Assembly: GCF_004016505.1 (NCBI RefSeq)
Contig: NZ_SACR01000006.1
Location: 124,001 to 188,000, forward strand
DNA: 64,000 nucleotides
Direction: 5' to 3'
From: Rubrivivax rivuli
Lineage (GTDB): Bacteria > Pseudomonadota > Gammaproteobacteria > Burkholderiales > Burkholderiaceae_C
This document shows, piece by piece, positions 34,304 through 43,854 of the stretch. The position numbers and the translations under genes are program-made. The notes under the pieces are model-generated. The model was not told where the DNA came from, made no database searches, and saw only the letters and a list, made by a program, of their open reading frames with translations. Position 1 is the first letter of the stretch. The number at the start of each line of letters is the position of its first letter.

Positions 34304-36244
34304 TCAGGGCTTGGCCGGCAGGCTGGCCAGCAACTCCTTGGCAATCACCGCGCCGTCGGAGTTCGGGGCCTGTCGGATCAAGGTCTCCAGCCTCGCCCTG
34401 GCTTCCGCCGGCCGGCCCTGCGCAATGAGCAGCCGCGCAGCAGCGTTGTAGCTCAGGCCGCACTTGGGCACGGCAGCGATGCCCTGGTCGAAGGTGGCCA
34501 AGGCCGCTGTGATGTCTTCGGGCCGGCCGCGTGCGGCCTGGGCCGAGCCCAGTTCCTGCCAGAGCCGGCAGTTGCGGGGCAGGCGCTGGAGCCCGTCGCG
34601 GTAGATGGCCAGGGCGCGGTCGAACCGACCCAGACCGATCTGCACCCGAGCCCAATCGGAGAACTCCCCTTGCTCGCGGGGCGGAAGCTTGGCGAACGAA
34701 GCCTCCCAGGCTTCTTCTGCCTTGGCGAATTCCCGACGGTTCAGGTGAACCCAGCCCGCCACACCTTTGCGCCAGAGCTCGAGCTGGGCGGGATCGCGGA
34801 AGAGACGTTCCTCCTTGGCCAGAACCTCCGCTGCCTCGTCGAAGCGACCGGCCTCCAACAGTGCTGCCCTGAAGTTCTCGTAGATGGCACCGCTCGCAAT
34901 GCCCGCCGCGATCGCCTCGCGACTGACCTTGAACCCTTGCTCGCGATAGCGGCCTTCGGGGCGCTCGTAGTTCAGTTTCGACAGGGTGTTCGCATAGGCG
35001 GCGTCTTCAGGGTGCAGCGCATATGCCCTGGCCACCATGGCGACCGCGCGCGCCTCTTCGTGATCGCACTGGTGGATGAAGGTGGCCTCGCTGTTGATGA
35101 ATCTCCAAGGCTCGTACAAGGGCGAAGCCTTCGCATCGCGCAGCGCCTGGCGCGCGGCGTCGCAATCGCCGATGTCGATGGCGCCATGGATGCGTGAACG
35201 CAGTGCCGACAGCTTCACGAAGTCTGGCAGGCGCATCGCTTGCGCCTGCGCGTACAGCCGCTCGGCCTCTTCGAACTCACGCAGTCCGAACTTCGCGCTG
35301 GCCATGTTGACGACGGCCGAGCCATTCGTGGGGTCCAGCGCGATGGCCTCGCCAAAGGCCGCCATCGCATCGTCGGTGCGGCCCTGGAGCTTCAGCGCAC
35401 TGCCGTAGGCGTCGTAGGCCACCGACATCACGGCGTTGCTGTGCGGGGGATGGGCTCGCTGCATGGCACGCAGGTGCCGGGACAAAGCGGCCAGCTCCGC
35501 GGGTGTTTGCGCCTTCTGCCCCAGCCACGCGGCGTGCACTGCGGGATGCGTGGCCTCCAGCACACCGCCAGCCAGGGCGCCGACGAGCCGATCCCACTCC
35601 GCCAGCGGGCCCTGAACCACCGTGGGCGGTTTCCCGGCCACCCGCACCTTGAGCGTGGCGTTGTCGCCGTCGAGCACGACTTCGCCGTCGATCGAGGTCT
35701 CGTTGCCGGTGGCGTAGCGCAGGTAGCGGAACACCGACTGCAGCGTGAAGCCGGCCTGCGGAATGGCCACGTCAACCCGGTTCTCGGCCCAGGTGCCCTT
35801 GAGTTCGCCCGCATCGAGCGTGGTGACCAGTTCGCGCCGGCGGATGAGCTCGTCGAACAGCGCCTTGGCCAGCACCTGCCCCGAGAGGCCGCGCGCCTGC
35901 AGGCTGGGCGGCACGTCGAAGGCGGCGATGGTCAGCGTGGGGCGGCTGGCCTCGCGCACACCCACCACCCCCAGCAGCACCGCCGCCGCCACGATGGCCA
36001 GCACGATGAGTGCATTGCGCAGCAGCACCATGCGCAGGTTGGCGACGTGGAAGCGGCCGGCGGGGCCGACGAAATCCAGCGCCGAGCGGGCCTGCTGCAG
36101 CGCCTCGGCCAGACCTTCCAGGCGCACCGTGGTGGGCGCCGTTGCGGCTGCAGCTTCTGGAGGGCTGGCCGCTACTGGCGAGGCCGCCCCGGGCGGATCC
36201 TGGGCGCCGGCTTCCGGACTCTTCTGCGAGGCGTCTGTGCTCAT
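34304..36244 (-). CDS. Membrane-anchored TPR-repeat protein
   Basis: 646 residues. A Pro/Ala-rich cytosolic tail of about 70 residues is followed by one membrane helix (LIVLAIVAAAVLLGVVGV, about 78-96). A soluble part follows with TPR repeats, the clearest being YGSALKLQGRTDDAMAAFGE, VNMASAKFGLREFEEAERLY and ARVQIGLGRFDRALAIYRDG. It probably acts as a protein-interaction scaffold facing the periplasm. No specific partner is encoded adjacent; the neighbouring serine hydrolase and EEP protein are exported too. Confidence 0.85.
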   Translation of the reverse strand: MSTDASQKSPEAGAQDPPGAASPVAASPPEAAAATAPTTVRLEGLAEALQQARSALDFVGPAGRFHVANLRMVLLRNALIVLAIVAAAVLLGVVGVREASRPTLTIAAFDVPPSLQARGLSGQVLAKALFDELIRRRELVTTLDAGELKGTWAENRVDVAIPQAGFTLQSVFRYLRYATGNETSIDGEVVLDGDNATLKVRVAGKPPTVVQGPLAEWDRLVGALAGGVLEATHPAVHAAWLGQKAQTPAELAALSRHLRAMQRAHPPHSNAVMSVAYDAYGSALKLQGRTDDAMAAFGEAIALDPTNGSAVVNMASAKFGLREFEEAERLYAQAQAMRLPDFVKLSALRSRIHGAIDIGDCDAARQALRDAKASPLYEPWRFINSEATFIHQCDHEEARAVAMVARAYALHPEDAAYANTLSKLNYERPEGRYREQGFKVSREAIAAGIASGAIYENFRAALLEAGRFDEAAEVLAKEERLFRDPAQLELWRKGVAGWVHLNRREFAKAEEAWEASFAKLPPREQGEFSDWARVQIGLGRFDRALAIYRDGLQRLPRNCRLWQELGSAQAARGRPEDITAALATFDQGIAAVPKCGLSYNAAARLLIAQGRPAEARARLETLIRQAPNSDGAVIAKELLASLPAKP

Positions 36245-36291
36245 CTGGGGCGGGCGGCAGGCTCGAAACCGGCAAGGCTAGCGGAACCCAT

Positions 36292-37146
36292 TCACTCGAG
36301 GCTCAGGCGGGTCACCACGGGCAGGTGGTCCGAAGGAAAGCGGCCCTCGACCCGATCGGCCAGGGCTGCGTAGCGCAGCACGCGCCACTGCGGGCTCAGC
36401 AGCACGTAGTCGATGCGCGCCAGCAGCGGCGCGTCGGGCTTGAAGCCGTTGAAGGTGCCCACCGGGCCCTCGGGGGGTGTCGCGCTCAGGTTGCGGGCGT
36501 CGCGCAGGCCGGTGAGCAGGATCTGCACCGGCTCGGATTCGGGCGTGGCGTTGAGGTCGCCCAGCAGCAGCGCGGGTGCGTCGCCGGCGATCTCGCGCAT
36601 CTTGCGCAGCATCAGCCGGGCCGATTCGCGCCGGGCCACCACGCCTTCGTGGTCGAAGTGCACCGAGAAGGCCACGAAGACGCGGCCGTTGGCCCGGTCG
36701 CGCAGCCGGGCCCAGGTGGCCAGCCGGTGGCAGCAGCGGGCGTCCCAGCCCTTGCCAGGCACCTCGGGCGTGGGGCTGAGCCAGAAATCGCCGTTGGCCA
36801 GCAGCGCGAAGCGCTCGGTGCGGAAGAAGAGGGCCGAGTGCTCGCCCGCGCGCCGGCCATCGTCGCGGCCCACGCCCACGCGGGCCAGGCCGGGCAGGGC
36901 CTCGAGGTCTTCGATCTGGTCGATCAGGCCCTCTTGGGTGCCCAGCAAGTCGATCTCGTGATGGCGGACCAGGGCCTTCACCGCATCACGCCGGTGGGGC
37001 CAGGCGTTGGGGCCGTCGCTGGCCGTGTTGAAGCGCAGGTTGTAGGTGGCGGCGTTGAAGGGCTGGGCCTGCACGGCCCAGCCCAGGCACAGGCCCAGCA
37101 GCACGACGGCCCAGGTCTTCAAGCGCAGCCCGCTAGAACCAGACAT
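36292..37146 (-). CDS. Secreted endonuclease/exonuclease/phosphatase-family hydrolase
   Basis: 284 residues with a signal peptide ending near GWAVQAQ. EEP-fold motifs in order: ATYNLRFN, LLGTQEGL (the metal-binding E), AFSVHFDHEG, LLGDLNATPES (D-x-N) and SDHLPVVTRLSLE (terminal D-H pair). Members cleave phosphodiesters in nucleic acids, lipids or inositides. Export suggests an extracellular substrate. Its 5' end overlaps the GFA gene by 14 bases. Confidence 0.87.
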   Translation of the reverse strand: MSGSSGLRLKTWAVVLLGLCLGWAVQAQPFNAATYNLRFNTASDGPNAWPHRRDAVKALVRHHEIDLLGTQEGLIDQIEDLEALPGLARVGVGRDDGRRAGEHSALFFRTERFALLANGDFWLSPTPEVPGKGWDARCCHRLATWARLRDRANGRVFVAFSVHFDHEGVVARRESARLMLRKMREIAGDAPALLLGDLNATPESEPVQILLTGLRDARNLSATPPEGPVGTFNGFKPDAPLLARIDYVLLSPQWRVLRYAALADRVEGRFPSDHLPVVTRLSLE

Positions 37147-37528
37147 CGGCCACGCAGCGGCCGTCGCGCGGCAGGTCGTCGAAGGTGTCCAGCCCGTCGA
37201 AGTGGTCGATGGGAATGCGCGCGATGGGCCCGGGCTCGGTCATGCGCAGGTTCACGGCGATGCGCCTTCGGCCATCGGCCTGCAGTTGCTGCCCGCGCCA
37301 GAAGGCCACGCAGCCGCACTCGGGGCAGAAGTGGAACTCCACCGAGTCGCCACGGATGTAGGCGCGCGTGGGGCCGCTGACGGTGATGCCTTCGCCTTCG
37401 TGGTCGTAGGCCCAGAGCGTGCCGTAGCGGCGGCACACGGTGCAGTTGCAGGCGGTGGCGCCTTCGGGCAAGACCGGGTGATGCCAGGCCCAGCGCACAC
37501 GACCGCAATGGCAGCTTCCTTCGAGCAT
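37133..37528 (-). CDS. GFA-family zinc protein (glutathione-dependent formaldehyde-activating enzyme-like)
   Basis: 131 residues. The zinc-binding cysteines of the GFA fold are present as GSCHCGRVRW, ACNCTVCRRYG and FHFCPECGCVAFW. Members include the S-hydroxymethylglutathione synthase Gfa, but most relatives are uncharacterised. AGGAGG precedes the ATG. It starts directly next to the GNAT stop and overlaps the EEP gene, so all are one transcript. Confidence 0.9.
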   Translation of the reverse strand: MLEGSCHCGRVRWAWHHPVLPEGATACNCTVCRRYGTLWAYDHEGEGITVSGPTRAYIRGDSVEFHFCPECGCVAFWRGQQLQADGRRRIAVNLRMTEPGPIARIPIDHFDGLDTFDDLPRDGRCVADVWF

Positions 37529-38071
37529 TCAAGCCTCCTGGGGCAACAGGTGTTTGGCGACGACGCGGTTCTCGTGGGCTTCGCCTTCGAAACGGAACCA
37601 GGTGGCCCCGAAGTCGGCGTAGCCGCGGGCGCTGTAGAAGCCCCGCGCGCGGTGGTTGTGCACCCACGGCGTGAGCCACAGCACCGTGGCCCCGGCCGCT
37701 GCGGCCTGGGCCTCGGCCTGCGCCAGCAAGGCCGTGCCCACGCCGCGGGCGGTGAAGCGCTCCTGCACGTAAAGGCGCAGCAGTTCGGCCTGCACGCCAG
37801 GGGGCGCCAGCGGCTCGGTGGCGCCCAGCGTCAGGTGGGCGAAGCCGATGAGGTGGCCCGCGCGCTCGGCCACGGTGATGCGGGTGCTGGCGGCGGCCAT
37901 GTCAGCGGCAAAGACCTCGGCGCTGTAGCCGGCCAGCACCTCGCGCGCGAGGGCCGGGCGTATGCCTTCGGTGGCGTAGGTGTCCAGGAACACTTGCATG
38001 GCCAGCACCGAGAGGCAGAGCGCGTCGTCGGGCGCGGCCGGGCGCAGCAGGATGTCGAGGGCCGTGCTCAA
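37529..38071 (-). CDS. GNAT-family N-acetyltransferase
   Basis: 180 residues from a TTG start at 38069-38071. The start is supported because the TTGA overlaps the upstream gene's stop. Acetyl-CoA-binding motif A is LLRLYVQERFTARGVGTALL, followed by AEAQAAAAGATVLWLTPWVH and a family C-terminus NHRARGFYSARGYADFGATW. The substrate (small molecule or protein amine) cannot be assigned. Confidence 0.85.
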   Translation of the reverse strand: MSTALDILLRPAAPDDALCLSVLAMQVFLDTYATEGIRPALAREVLAGYSAEVFAADMAAASTRITVAERAGHLIGFAHLTLGATEPLAPPGVQAELLRLYVQERFTARGVGTALLAQAEAQAAAAGATVLWLTPWVHNHRARGFYSARGYADFGATWFRFEGEAHENRVVAKHLLPQEA

Positions 38072-38556
38072 GGGGCCTCGTCGCGGTGGGCGGCTGACGC
38101 GGGTATCGGCAGCGCACGGGCCAGCGGGTGCCGGGCCCCCGCGGCCTGGGCCACGGCCTGGCGGAAACCGCCCATGTCGTGCAGGAAGAGCGGCACCCAG
38201 TGTTTCGTGCGGTGGCCATCGACGGTGAGCCGCAGGTGGGGCAGGAAGTAGTAGCGCGCCGGCTCCACGCGCTCGATGGCCGCCCAGGGCACGCAGCGCC
38301 ACCGGCCGAAGCTGTTGAAGGTGCGCAGGCCCTCGGGCCCGACGCGGAAGCGCGCCAGCGCGATCACCATTCCCAGCGCCACCGCGCAAGAGGCCGAGGT
38401 GCTCAGGCTGGTGAGCAGGCCGGGCCGCGTCAGGGGGCGGTCGAGCAGCACCGAGAGCAGCACCCACACGGCCATGATGGCGGCGGTGCAGATCGTCGTC
38501 TGCAGGCGCCAGATCGGCATGAAGGCGTAGCGGAAGGACTGGTCTGGCGCGGCCAT
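38068..38556 (-). CDS. Small membrane protein with PH/YcxB-like domain
   Basis: 162 residues. Two membrane helices are at about residues 25-42 and 55-75, followed by a basic/aromatic cytosolic domain (GLRTFNSFGRWRCVPWAAIE, YYFLPHLRLTVDG) resembling bacterial PH-like YcxB or DUF3093-type proteins. I am not certain of the family. ATG at 38554-38556. It heads a four-gene minus-strand unit with GNAT, GFA and EEP genes. Confidence 0.65.
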   Translation of the reverse strand: MAAPDQSFRYAFMPIWRLQTTICTAAIMAVWVLLSVLLDRPLTRPGLLTSLSTSASCAVALGMVIALARFRVGPEGLRTFNSFGRWRCVPWAAIERVEPARYYFLPHLRLTVDGHRTKHWVPLFLHDMGGFRQAVAQAAGARHPLARALPIPASAAHRDEAP

Positions 38557-38651
38557 GCCCCAGTGTAGGACCCGCCTGAGCCGGTGGTGCGGCCGGGACC
38601 ACCCCCGCACTAGCATGGGGCGATCGGCGCGCCGCGCCCCCTGGAGTTGCC

Positions 38652-39299
38652 ATGCGCCTGCCCACCCAACCCACCCGCACCGCACGCACGCTGCTGACCG
38701 CCTGCGCGCTGGCCGCCACGCTGCCCGCCGCCCACGCCGCCCACGCCGCCGGCGGCTGGGACGAAGCCGTGCAGGGCGACTTTGCCAACCTCGGCACCAC
38801 GCCCACCGCCATCACGCTGGAACTCGGCAGCAACCCGGTGCGCGGCACCACCGGCCGCCAGAACAGCGTGGTCGACCGCGACTACTTCAGCTTCACGCTG
38901 CCCGCAGGCTGGCAGCTCGACACGCTCACCGTGGTGGGCGGCAGCTTCCTCGGCGTTTCGGGCTTGAGCTTCATCGGCGTGCAGGCCGGCCCGCAGGTCA
39001 CCGTCAACCCCACGGGCGGCAGCCCTGCCGGGCTGCTGGGCTGGGTGCACTTCGGTGCGAACGACATCGGCACCGACATCCTGGGCCTCATGGGCATCGG
39101 TTTCGGCGCCAGTGGCTTCCAGTCGCCGCTGCCGGCAGGCACCTACAGCTTCTGGGTGCAGGACACCGGCACCGGCGTGGCCAGCTACCAGCTCGATTTC
39201 GGCGTCAGCGCGGTGCCCGAACCCGCCAGCGCGCTGCTGATGCTGGCCGGCGTGGCGGCGCTGCTCAGGCGGCGCGCTGCCCCACCTCGAAGCGCGTGA
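38652..39299 (+). CDS. PEP-CTERM sorting-domain exported protein
   Basis: 215 residues. A signal peptide ends near AHAAHAAGG; a beta-rich body ([40 protein letters not shown]) follows. The C-terminal PEP-CTERM tripartite signal is [23 protein letters not shown] motif, hydrophobic helix, basic end. Such proteins are processed by an exosortase and linked to exopolysaccharide; no exosortase gene is in this window. Its last 35 bases overlap the convergent cysA 3' end. Confidence 0.88.
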   Translation: MRLPTQPTRTARTLLTACALAATLPAAHAAHAAGGWDEAVQGDFANLGTTPTAITLELGSNPVRGTTGRQNSVVDRDYFSFTLPAGWQLDTLTVVGGSFLGVSGLSFIGVQAGPQVTVNPTGGSPAGLLGWVHFGANDIGTDILGLMGIGFGASGFQSPLPAGTYSFWVQDTGTGVASYQLDFGVSAVPEPASALLMLAGVAALLRRRAAPPRSA

Positions 39300-40335
39300 C
39301 ACGCCGCGCGCGCAGCCACACGCGGCTGCCGCGCTGCAGGCTCAAGCGCTCGCGCAGCGCGGTGTACTCGCTGCGCGGCAGCTCCACGTCGAGGTAGCTG
39401 CCCGCCTCGCCCCCGCTACCCTCGCGCTGGAATTCGATGCGCGTGTGCGGGCCCACGGTGAGCGTCTGCGAGAGCGTGGCCGGCCAGGCTTCGCCCGCCT
39501 CGCCCGGGGCCGGCGCCTCGGCCAGGATCTCCAGCTCGTGCGGACGCACGTAGACCGTCTCGCCCTTCACGGCGGCGCCACCGGGCGTGTGCTCGGTGCG
39601 CCCGTGGAAGAGGTTCACGTCGCCCAGGAACTGCAGCACGAAGGGCGTGGCGGGGTGGTCGTAGACCTCGTCGGGCGTGCCCACCTGCTCGATGCGGCCC
39701 TCGTTCATCACGACGATGCGGTCGGCCACCTCCATGGCCTCTTCCTGGTCGTGCGTGACGAAGACGCTGGTGACGTGCACTTCGTCGTGCAGGCGGCGCA
39801 GCCAGCGGCGCAGCTCCTTGCGCACCTTGGCGTCCAGCGCGCCAAAGGGTTCGTCGAGCAGCAGCACTTTCGGCTCCACGGCCAGGGCGCGGGCCAGGGC
39901 GATGCGCTGGCGCTGCCCGCCGCTCAACTGGTGCGGGTAGCGGTCGGCCAGCCAGTCCAGCTGCACCAGCTTGAGCAGCTGCGTCACCTTGCTCTTGATC
40001 TCGGCCTCGCTGGGGCGCGTGGCCTTGGGCCGAACACGCAGGCCGAAGGCGACGTTCTCGAAGATCGTCATGTGGCCGAAGAGCGCGTAATGCTGGAAGA
40101 CGAAGCCGACATTGCGGTCGCGCACATCGGTGCTGGTGGCGTCTTCGCCGTGGAAGAGCACGCTGCCAGCGTCAGGCACTTCCAGCCCCGCCAGGATGCG
40201 CAGCAGCGTCGTCTTGCCAGAGCCCGAGGGCCCGAGCAATGCCACCAGTTCACCTGCCGGGATGTCGAGGTTGAGGTGGTCGCAGACGACCGTCTTGCCG
40301 AAGGCCTTCTGCAGGTTCCTGACTTCAATGCTCAT
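39265..40335 (-). CDS. cysA: Sulfate/thiosulfate ABC transporter ATP-binding protein
   Basis: 356 residues. Walker A is [13 protein letters not shown], the ABC signature [17 protein letters not shown], Walker [14 protein letters not shown] and the switch histidine in [15 protein letters not shown]. The C-terminal about 110 residues form the regulatory/TOBE region ([12 protein letters not shown]) expected for CysA. It follows cysW by 10 bases as the last gene of the sbp-cysT-cysW-cysA operon and powers sulfate and thiosulfate import. Confidence 0.97.
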   Translation of the reverse strand: MSIEVRNLQKAFGKTVVCDHLNLDIPAGELVALLGPSGSGKTTLLRILAGLEVPDAGSVLFHGEDATSTDVRDRNVGFVFQHYALFGHMTIFENVAFGLRVRPKATRPSEAEIKSKVTQLLKLVQLDWLADRYPHQLSGGQRQRIALARALAVEPKVLLLDEPFGALDAKVRKELRRWLRRLHDEVHVTSVFVTHDQEEAMEVADRIVVMNEGRIEQVGTPDEVYDHPATPFVLQFLGDVNLFHGRTEHTPGGAAVKGETVYVRPHELEILAEAPAPGEAGEAWPATLSQTLTVGPHTRIEFQREGSGGEAGSYLDVELPRSEYTALRERLSLQRGSRVWLRARRVTRFEVGQRAA

Positions 40336-40345
40336 GGGTGCTTTC

Positions 40346-41311
40346 TCACTCGTCGGCCTGGTGCTTGCCGCGCATCTGGTGCTTCACGCGCTGCTCCACC
40401 GCGTACTTCAGCACCAGGGTCACCAGCGCCAGCAGCGCCAGCAGCGAGGCCACGGCAAAGGCCGCCGCGAACTGGTACTCGTTGTAGACGATCTCGATGT
40501 GCAGCGGCATCGTGTTGGTCTGGCCGCGGATGTGGCCAGAGACCACGCTGACGGCGCCGAACTCACCCATGGCGCGGGCGTTGCACAGGATCACGCCGTA
40601 GAGCAGCGCCCACTTCACGTTGGGCAGCGTCACGCGCCAGAACATCTGCCAGCCGCTGGCACCCAGCACGCGCGCCGCCTCTTCCTGCTCGATGCCCTGG
40701 GCCTGCATCAGCGGGATGAGCTCGCGTGCCACGAAGGGGAAGGTCACGAACACCGTGGCCAGCACGATGCCCGGCACCGCGAAGATGACCTTCAGGTCGT
40801 TGTCCTGCAGCCAGTGGCCGAACCAGCCCTGCAGCCCGAACACCAGCACGTAGATCAGGCCGGCGATCACGGGGCTGACGGAGAAGGGCAGGTCGATCAG
40901 CGTGAGCAGGACGTTCTTCCCGCGGAACTCGAACTTCGCGATCGCCCACGCGGCGGCCACGCCGAACACCAGGTTCAGCGGCACGCTGATCACCGCCGCC
41001 AGCAGGGTGAGCTTGATCGCACTGAGCGCATCGGGCTCGGTGATGGCGGCGAGGTAGACGTCCCAACCCTTCTTCAGCGCCTCGTAGAACACCGTGGCCA
41101 GCGGCACGAAGAGGAAGAGCGTCATGAACGCCAGCGCCAGCGTGATGAGCAGCACGCGCACCCAGGGCGCTTCGGCGGTGGCGCTGCGCAACGCGCGAGG
41201 AGGATGCGGACGATCAAGCTTCCCCTCACGGATCCGGCTCTGCCGGTCCGTCGAGGGACGGCCCCCTTGGGGGGTAGCGAGCGCCAGCGAGCTTGGGGGC
41301 TCCACATTCAT
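40346..41311 (-). CDS. cysW: Sulfate ABC transporter permease CysW
   Basis: 321 residues with six membrane helices and the permease coupling (EAA-type) loop [20 protein letters not shown], typical of CysW. The start overlaps the cysT stop by four bases (41308-41311), which fixes the ATG. The N-terminus is unusual: about 45 polar residues (for example [18 protein letters not shown]) precede the first helix. They are encoded by a GC-rich, hairpin-forming stretch resembling an intergenic repeat, so a repeat seems to have been captured into the gene. Confidence 0.95.
   Translation of the reverse strand: MNVEPPSSLALATPQGGRPSTDRQSRIREGKLDRPHPPRALRSATAEAPWVRVLLITLALAFMTLFLFVPLATVFYEALKKGWDVYLAAITEPDALSAIKLTLLAAVISVPLNLVFGVAAAWAIAKFEFRGKNVLLTLIDLPFSVSPVIAGLIYVLVFGLQGWFGHWLQDNDLKVIFAVPGIVLATVFVTFPFVARELIPLMQAQGIEQEEAARVLGASGWQMFWRVTLPNVKWALLYGVILCNARAMGEFGAVSVVSGHIRGQTNTMPLHIEIVYNEYQFAAAFAVASLLALLALVTLVLKYAVEQRVKHQMRGKHQADE
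41255..41300. repeat. REP-like hairpin element inside the cysW 5' end
   Basis: CCCCCTTGGGGGG (41262-41274) is the core of a potential stem-loop, followed by AGCGAGCGCCAGCGAGC and GGGGGC. The composition and arrangement resemble short palindromic repeats seen between genes in Comamonadaceae. A loosely similar C/G-run stretch occurs at 48021-48060 after the oxidoreductase gene. The family assignment is from memory and similarity of pattern only. Confidence 0.4.
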
Positions 41312-42147
41312 GCCAAACCACCCTGGCGCTTGCGCGCCCAGCTTTGCAGCAGGTTGATCAACAGCAGCAATGCAAACGCCGCCACCAGCATCACCACCGC
41401 AATGGCGGTGGCACCGGCGTAGTCGTACTGCTCCAGCTTGGTGATGATGAGCAGCGGCGTGATCTCACTGACCATGGGCATGTTGCCGGCGATGAAGATG
41501 ACGCTGCCGTACTCGCCCAGGGCGCGCGCGAAGGCCAGCGCAAAACCCGTCAGCAGGGCCGGCATCACGATGGGAAAGATCACGTGGCGGAAGGTCAGCC
41601 AGCGGCTCGCGCCCAGCGTGGCGGCGGCTTCTTCCAGTTCGCGGTTCACGTCTTCCAGCACCGGCTGCACCGTGCGCACCACGAAGGGCAGGCCGATGAA
41701 GACCAGCGCCACCCACACGCCCAGCGGCGTGAAGCTCACCTTGAAGGGCAGCCACTGGCCGATGAGGCCGTTGCCGGCATACAGCGCGGTCAGTGCAATG
41801 CCGGCCACGGCGGTGGGCAGCGCGAAAGGCAGGTCGACCAGCGCATCCACCACGCGCTTGAACGGAAACTCGTAACGCACCAGCACCCAGGCCACGATGA
41901 GCCCGAACACCGCGTTCAGCAGCGCCGCCAGGAAGCTGGCGCCGAAGGTGAGCCGGTAGCTGGCCAGCACGCGCGGCGTGGTGGTGGCATCCAGGAACTG
42001 CTGCCAGGTCAGCGTGAAGGTCTTGAGGAAGGCCGCCGAGAGCGGAATCAGCACGATGAGGCTGATGTAGAGCAGCGCGAAACCGAGCGCCAGGTCGAAA
42101 CCCGGCAGCACGCTGTGGCGCTTTAGCAGTGTCCGGCGCAGGAACAT
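41308..42147 (-). CDS. cysT: Sulfate ABC transporter permease CysT (CysU)
   Basis: 279 residues with six helices. The conserved CysT blocks are [20 protein letters not shown] at the N-terminus, [20 protein letters not shown], and the coupling loop [20 protein letters not shown]. It pairs with CysW to form the channel of the sulfate importer. It starts 16 bases after the sbp stop and ends overlapping the cysW ATG. Confidence 0.97.
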   Translation of the reverse strand: MFLRRTLLKRHSVLPGFDLALGFALLYISLIVLIPLSAAFLKTFTLTWQQFLDATTTPRVLASYRLTFGASFLAALLNAVFGLIVAWVLVRYEFPFKRVVDALVDLPFALPTAVAGIALTALYAGNGLIGQWLPFKVSFTPLGVWVALVFIGLPFVVRTVQPVLEDVNRELEEAAATLGASRWLTFRHVIFPIVMPALLTGFALAFARALGEYGSVIFIAGNMPMVSEITPLLIITKLEQYDYAGATAIAVVMLVAAFALLLLINLLQSWARKRQGGLA

Positions 42148-42163
42148 GGCAGACCTGCGTGCC

Positions 42164-43186
42164 TCAGCGGGGCTTGGCCGCGGCGATGATCTGGTCGTAC
42201 AGCGCGCCGTCGTTGAAGTGGTCCTTCTGCGCCTGGCTCCAGCCCCCGAAGACCTCGTCCACCGTGAAGGTGTTGAGCTTGGGGAAGCTCTTGGCGAACT
42301 TCGCCAGCACCTGCGGCGAACGCGGGCGCAGCGCGAACTGTGCAGCGATGGTCTGGCCGGTTTCGGTGTACAGGTACTGCAGGTAGGCCTCGGCCAGCTT
42401 GCGCGTGCCCTTCTTGTCGACCACCTTGTCGACCACGCTCACGGGGTTCTCGGCCAGGATGGTGCGGCTGGGGTAGACGACTTCGAAGTGGTCGCCGAAC
42501 TCGCGCACGATCAGCGGCACCTCGCTCTCGAAGGTGACCAGCGCGTCGCCCAGCTGCCGCTGCGCGAAGGTGGTGGTGGCACCGCGGCCCCCGCCGTCGA
42601 GCACCGGCACGTTGGCGAAGATGCGCGTCACCAGCGCCCGCGCAGCCTCGGGCCCGGCGCCGCCCTTCACGGCCGCACCCCACGCCGCCAGGTAGGTATA
42701 GCGGCCGTTGCCGCTGGTCTTGGGGTTGGGGATGATCACGCCCAGGCCGGCTCGGCCGAGGTCGCTCCAGTCACGGATGTTCTTCGGGTTGCCCTTGCGC
42801 ACGAGGATCACGCTGACGCTCGTGGTGGGCGAGGCGTTGTTCGGCAGGCGCTGCGCCCAGTTCGCCGGCACCAGGCCCCCGCGCGTGTGCAGGATGTCGA
42901 TGTCGTTGTGCTGGTTCATCGTGATGACATCGGCTTCCAGCCCGTCGGCCACGCTGCGCGCCTGGCGGCTGCTGCCGCCGTGGCTCTGGTTCAGCGTGAC
43001 CTTCTGGCCGGTGGTCTTGAGCCAGTGCGCGGCGAAGACCTCGTTGTAGGCCTTGTAGAACTCGCGGCTCACGTCGTAGCTGACGTTCAGCAGCGTCTGC
43101 GGCGCGGGGGCCTGGGCCCAGGCGACAGGGGCGGTGGCCGACAGCAGCAGGGCGGCGGCAGACAGCAGAAGGCGACGGGAAGGCAC
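42164..43186 (-). CDS. sbp: Periplasmic sulfate-binding protein
   Basis: 340 residues. A signal peptide (LLLSAAALLLSATAPVAWAQ) is followed by the sulfate-binding family blocks LLNVSYDVSREFYKAYNEVF, NQSHGGSSRQARSVADGLEA, NPKTSGNGRYTYLAAWG and FESEVPLI. The start is a GTG at 43184-43186. As the first gene of the cys operon it captures sulfate for CysTWA. CysB control is expected from family knowledge; I could not identify a binding site in the upstream DNA. Confidence 0.96.
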   Translation of the reverse strand: MPSRRLLLSAAALLLSATAPVAWAQAPAPQTLLNVSYDVSREFYKAYNEVFAAHWLKTTGQKVTLNQSHGGSSRQARSVADGLEADVITMNQHNDIDILHTRGGLVPANWAQRLPNNASPTTSVSVILVRKGNPKNIRDWSDLGRAGLGVIIPNPKTSGNGRYTYLAAWGAAVKGGAGPEAARALVTRIFANVPVLDGGGRGATTTFAQRQLGDALVTFESEVPLIVREFGDHFEVVYPSRTILAENPVSVVDKVVDKKGTRKLAEAYLQYLYTETGQTIAAQFALRPRSPQVLAKFAKSFPKLNTFTVDEVFGGWSQAQKDHFNDGALYDQIIAAAKPR

Positions 43187-43854
43187 GGGCGGGGTCCAGG
43201 CTTGCGGTGGCGAGAGGCCGCGACTCTAGGCAGGCTGGGTGCTGCTTCCAACGAAGGAGATCGGCTTAGCTCATGCGGAAATCGAATGAGCAGGCGCTGC
43301 CTCTGCAGCTGACCTGGCTGCAAGTGCTGATGGAACTGACCGGGCGGGTTCCGAGGGGTGAGGCGCGATGCCAGAAAGGTCTTCTGGGCTCGCGCCCCAG
43401 CCTGCTACGCAAGCGCTGGCCGCTTTGCAGCAGCACCATTTCGTGGTTCAACGCATGCTGTCGACCCATTCGCGCCCGCCAGGCTCTTTCAAAGCCGCCC
43501 GACGCTCGGCTGTGCCTCGCCCGGACTTGAGAACAGCGAATCGGCAGTTTGTGACCACTGGGATGCCGCCTCGCTGGTGCACCACTTCCAAATGCCTGGT
43601 GTATGCCGTAGGGCGCCACGTGCAGACCAACGAAGGCATCTCGGTTCGCTAAGGGGCCGTCCTGAGCGCCACGGGATCAGTACTGTCGGCGCAGTTTACA
43701 CGCCCCTCCTTGCGTCCCACTGTAGAACCTCTAAACCACTGTCACTATTCAGTTTCTGTGGGCTGGCATGTTTTGTGATTTCCCCGGCGCATCGGGAGAC
43801 TACGTAAAAAGCGCTTTGAACCTTTGCCCCCAAAACCCCTGAGTCTGGAACCTT
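43187..43854. other. 668-base intergenic region between sbp and a PEP-CTERM gene
   Basis: This must hold the divergent promoters of the cys operon and the PEP-CTERM gene. Several short open frames of 60-150 codons exist but show no family features or ribosome-binding sites, and may be decayed coding sequence. The last 150 bases are markedly AT-richer (for example ACGTAAAAAGCGC near 43802), as expected for a promoter region. Confidence 0.45.

Noticed and set aside
43764-43779. Sigma-54-like promoter (TGGCATG) upstream of a PEP-CTERM gene
   Set aside because: The -12 element has no GC at the required spacing, so it does not fit the RpoN consensus.
43273-43807. Short plus-strand open frames after the sbp promoter region
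   Set aside because: No family features, no convincing ribosome-binding site, and mutually overlapping frames.
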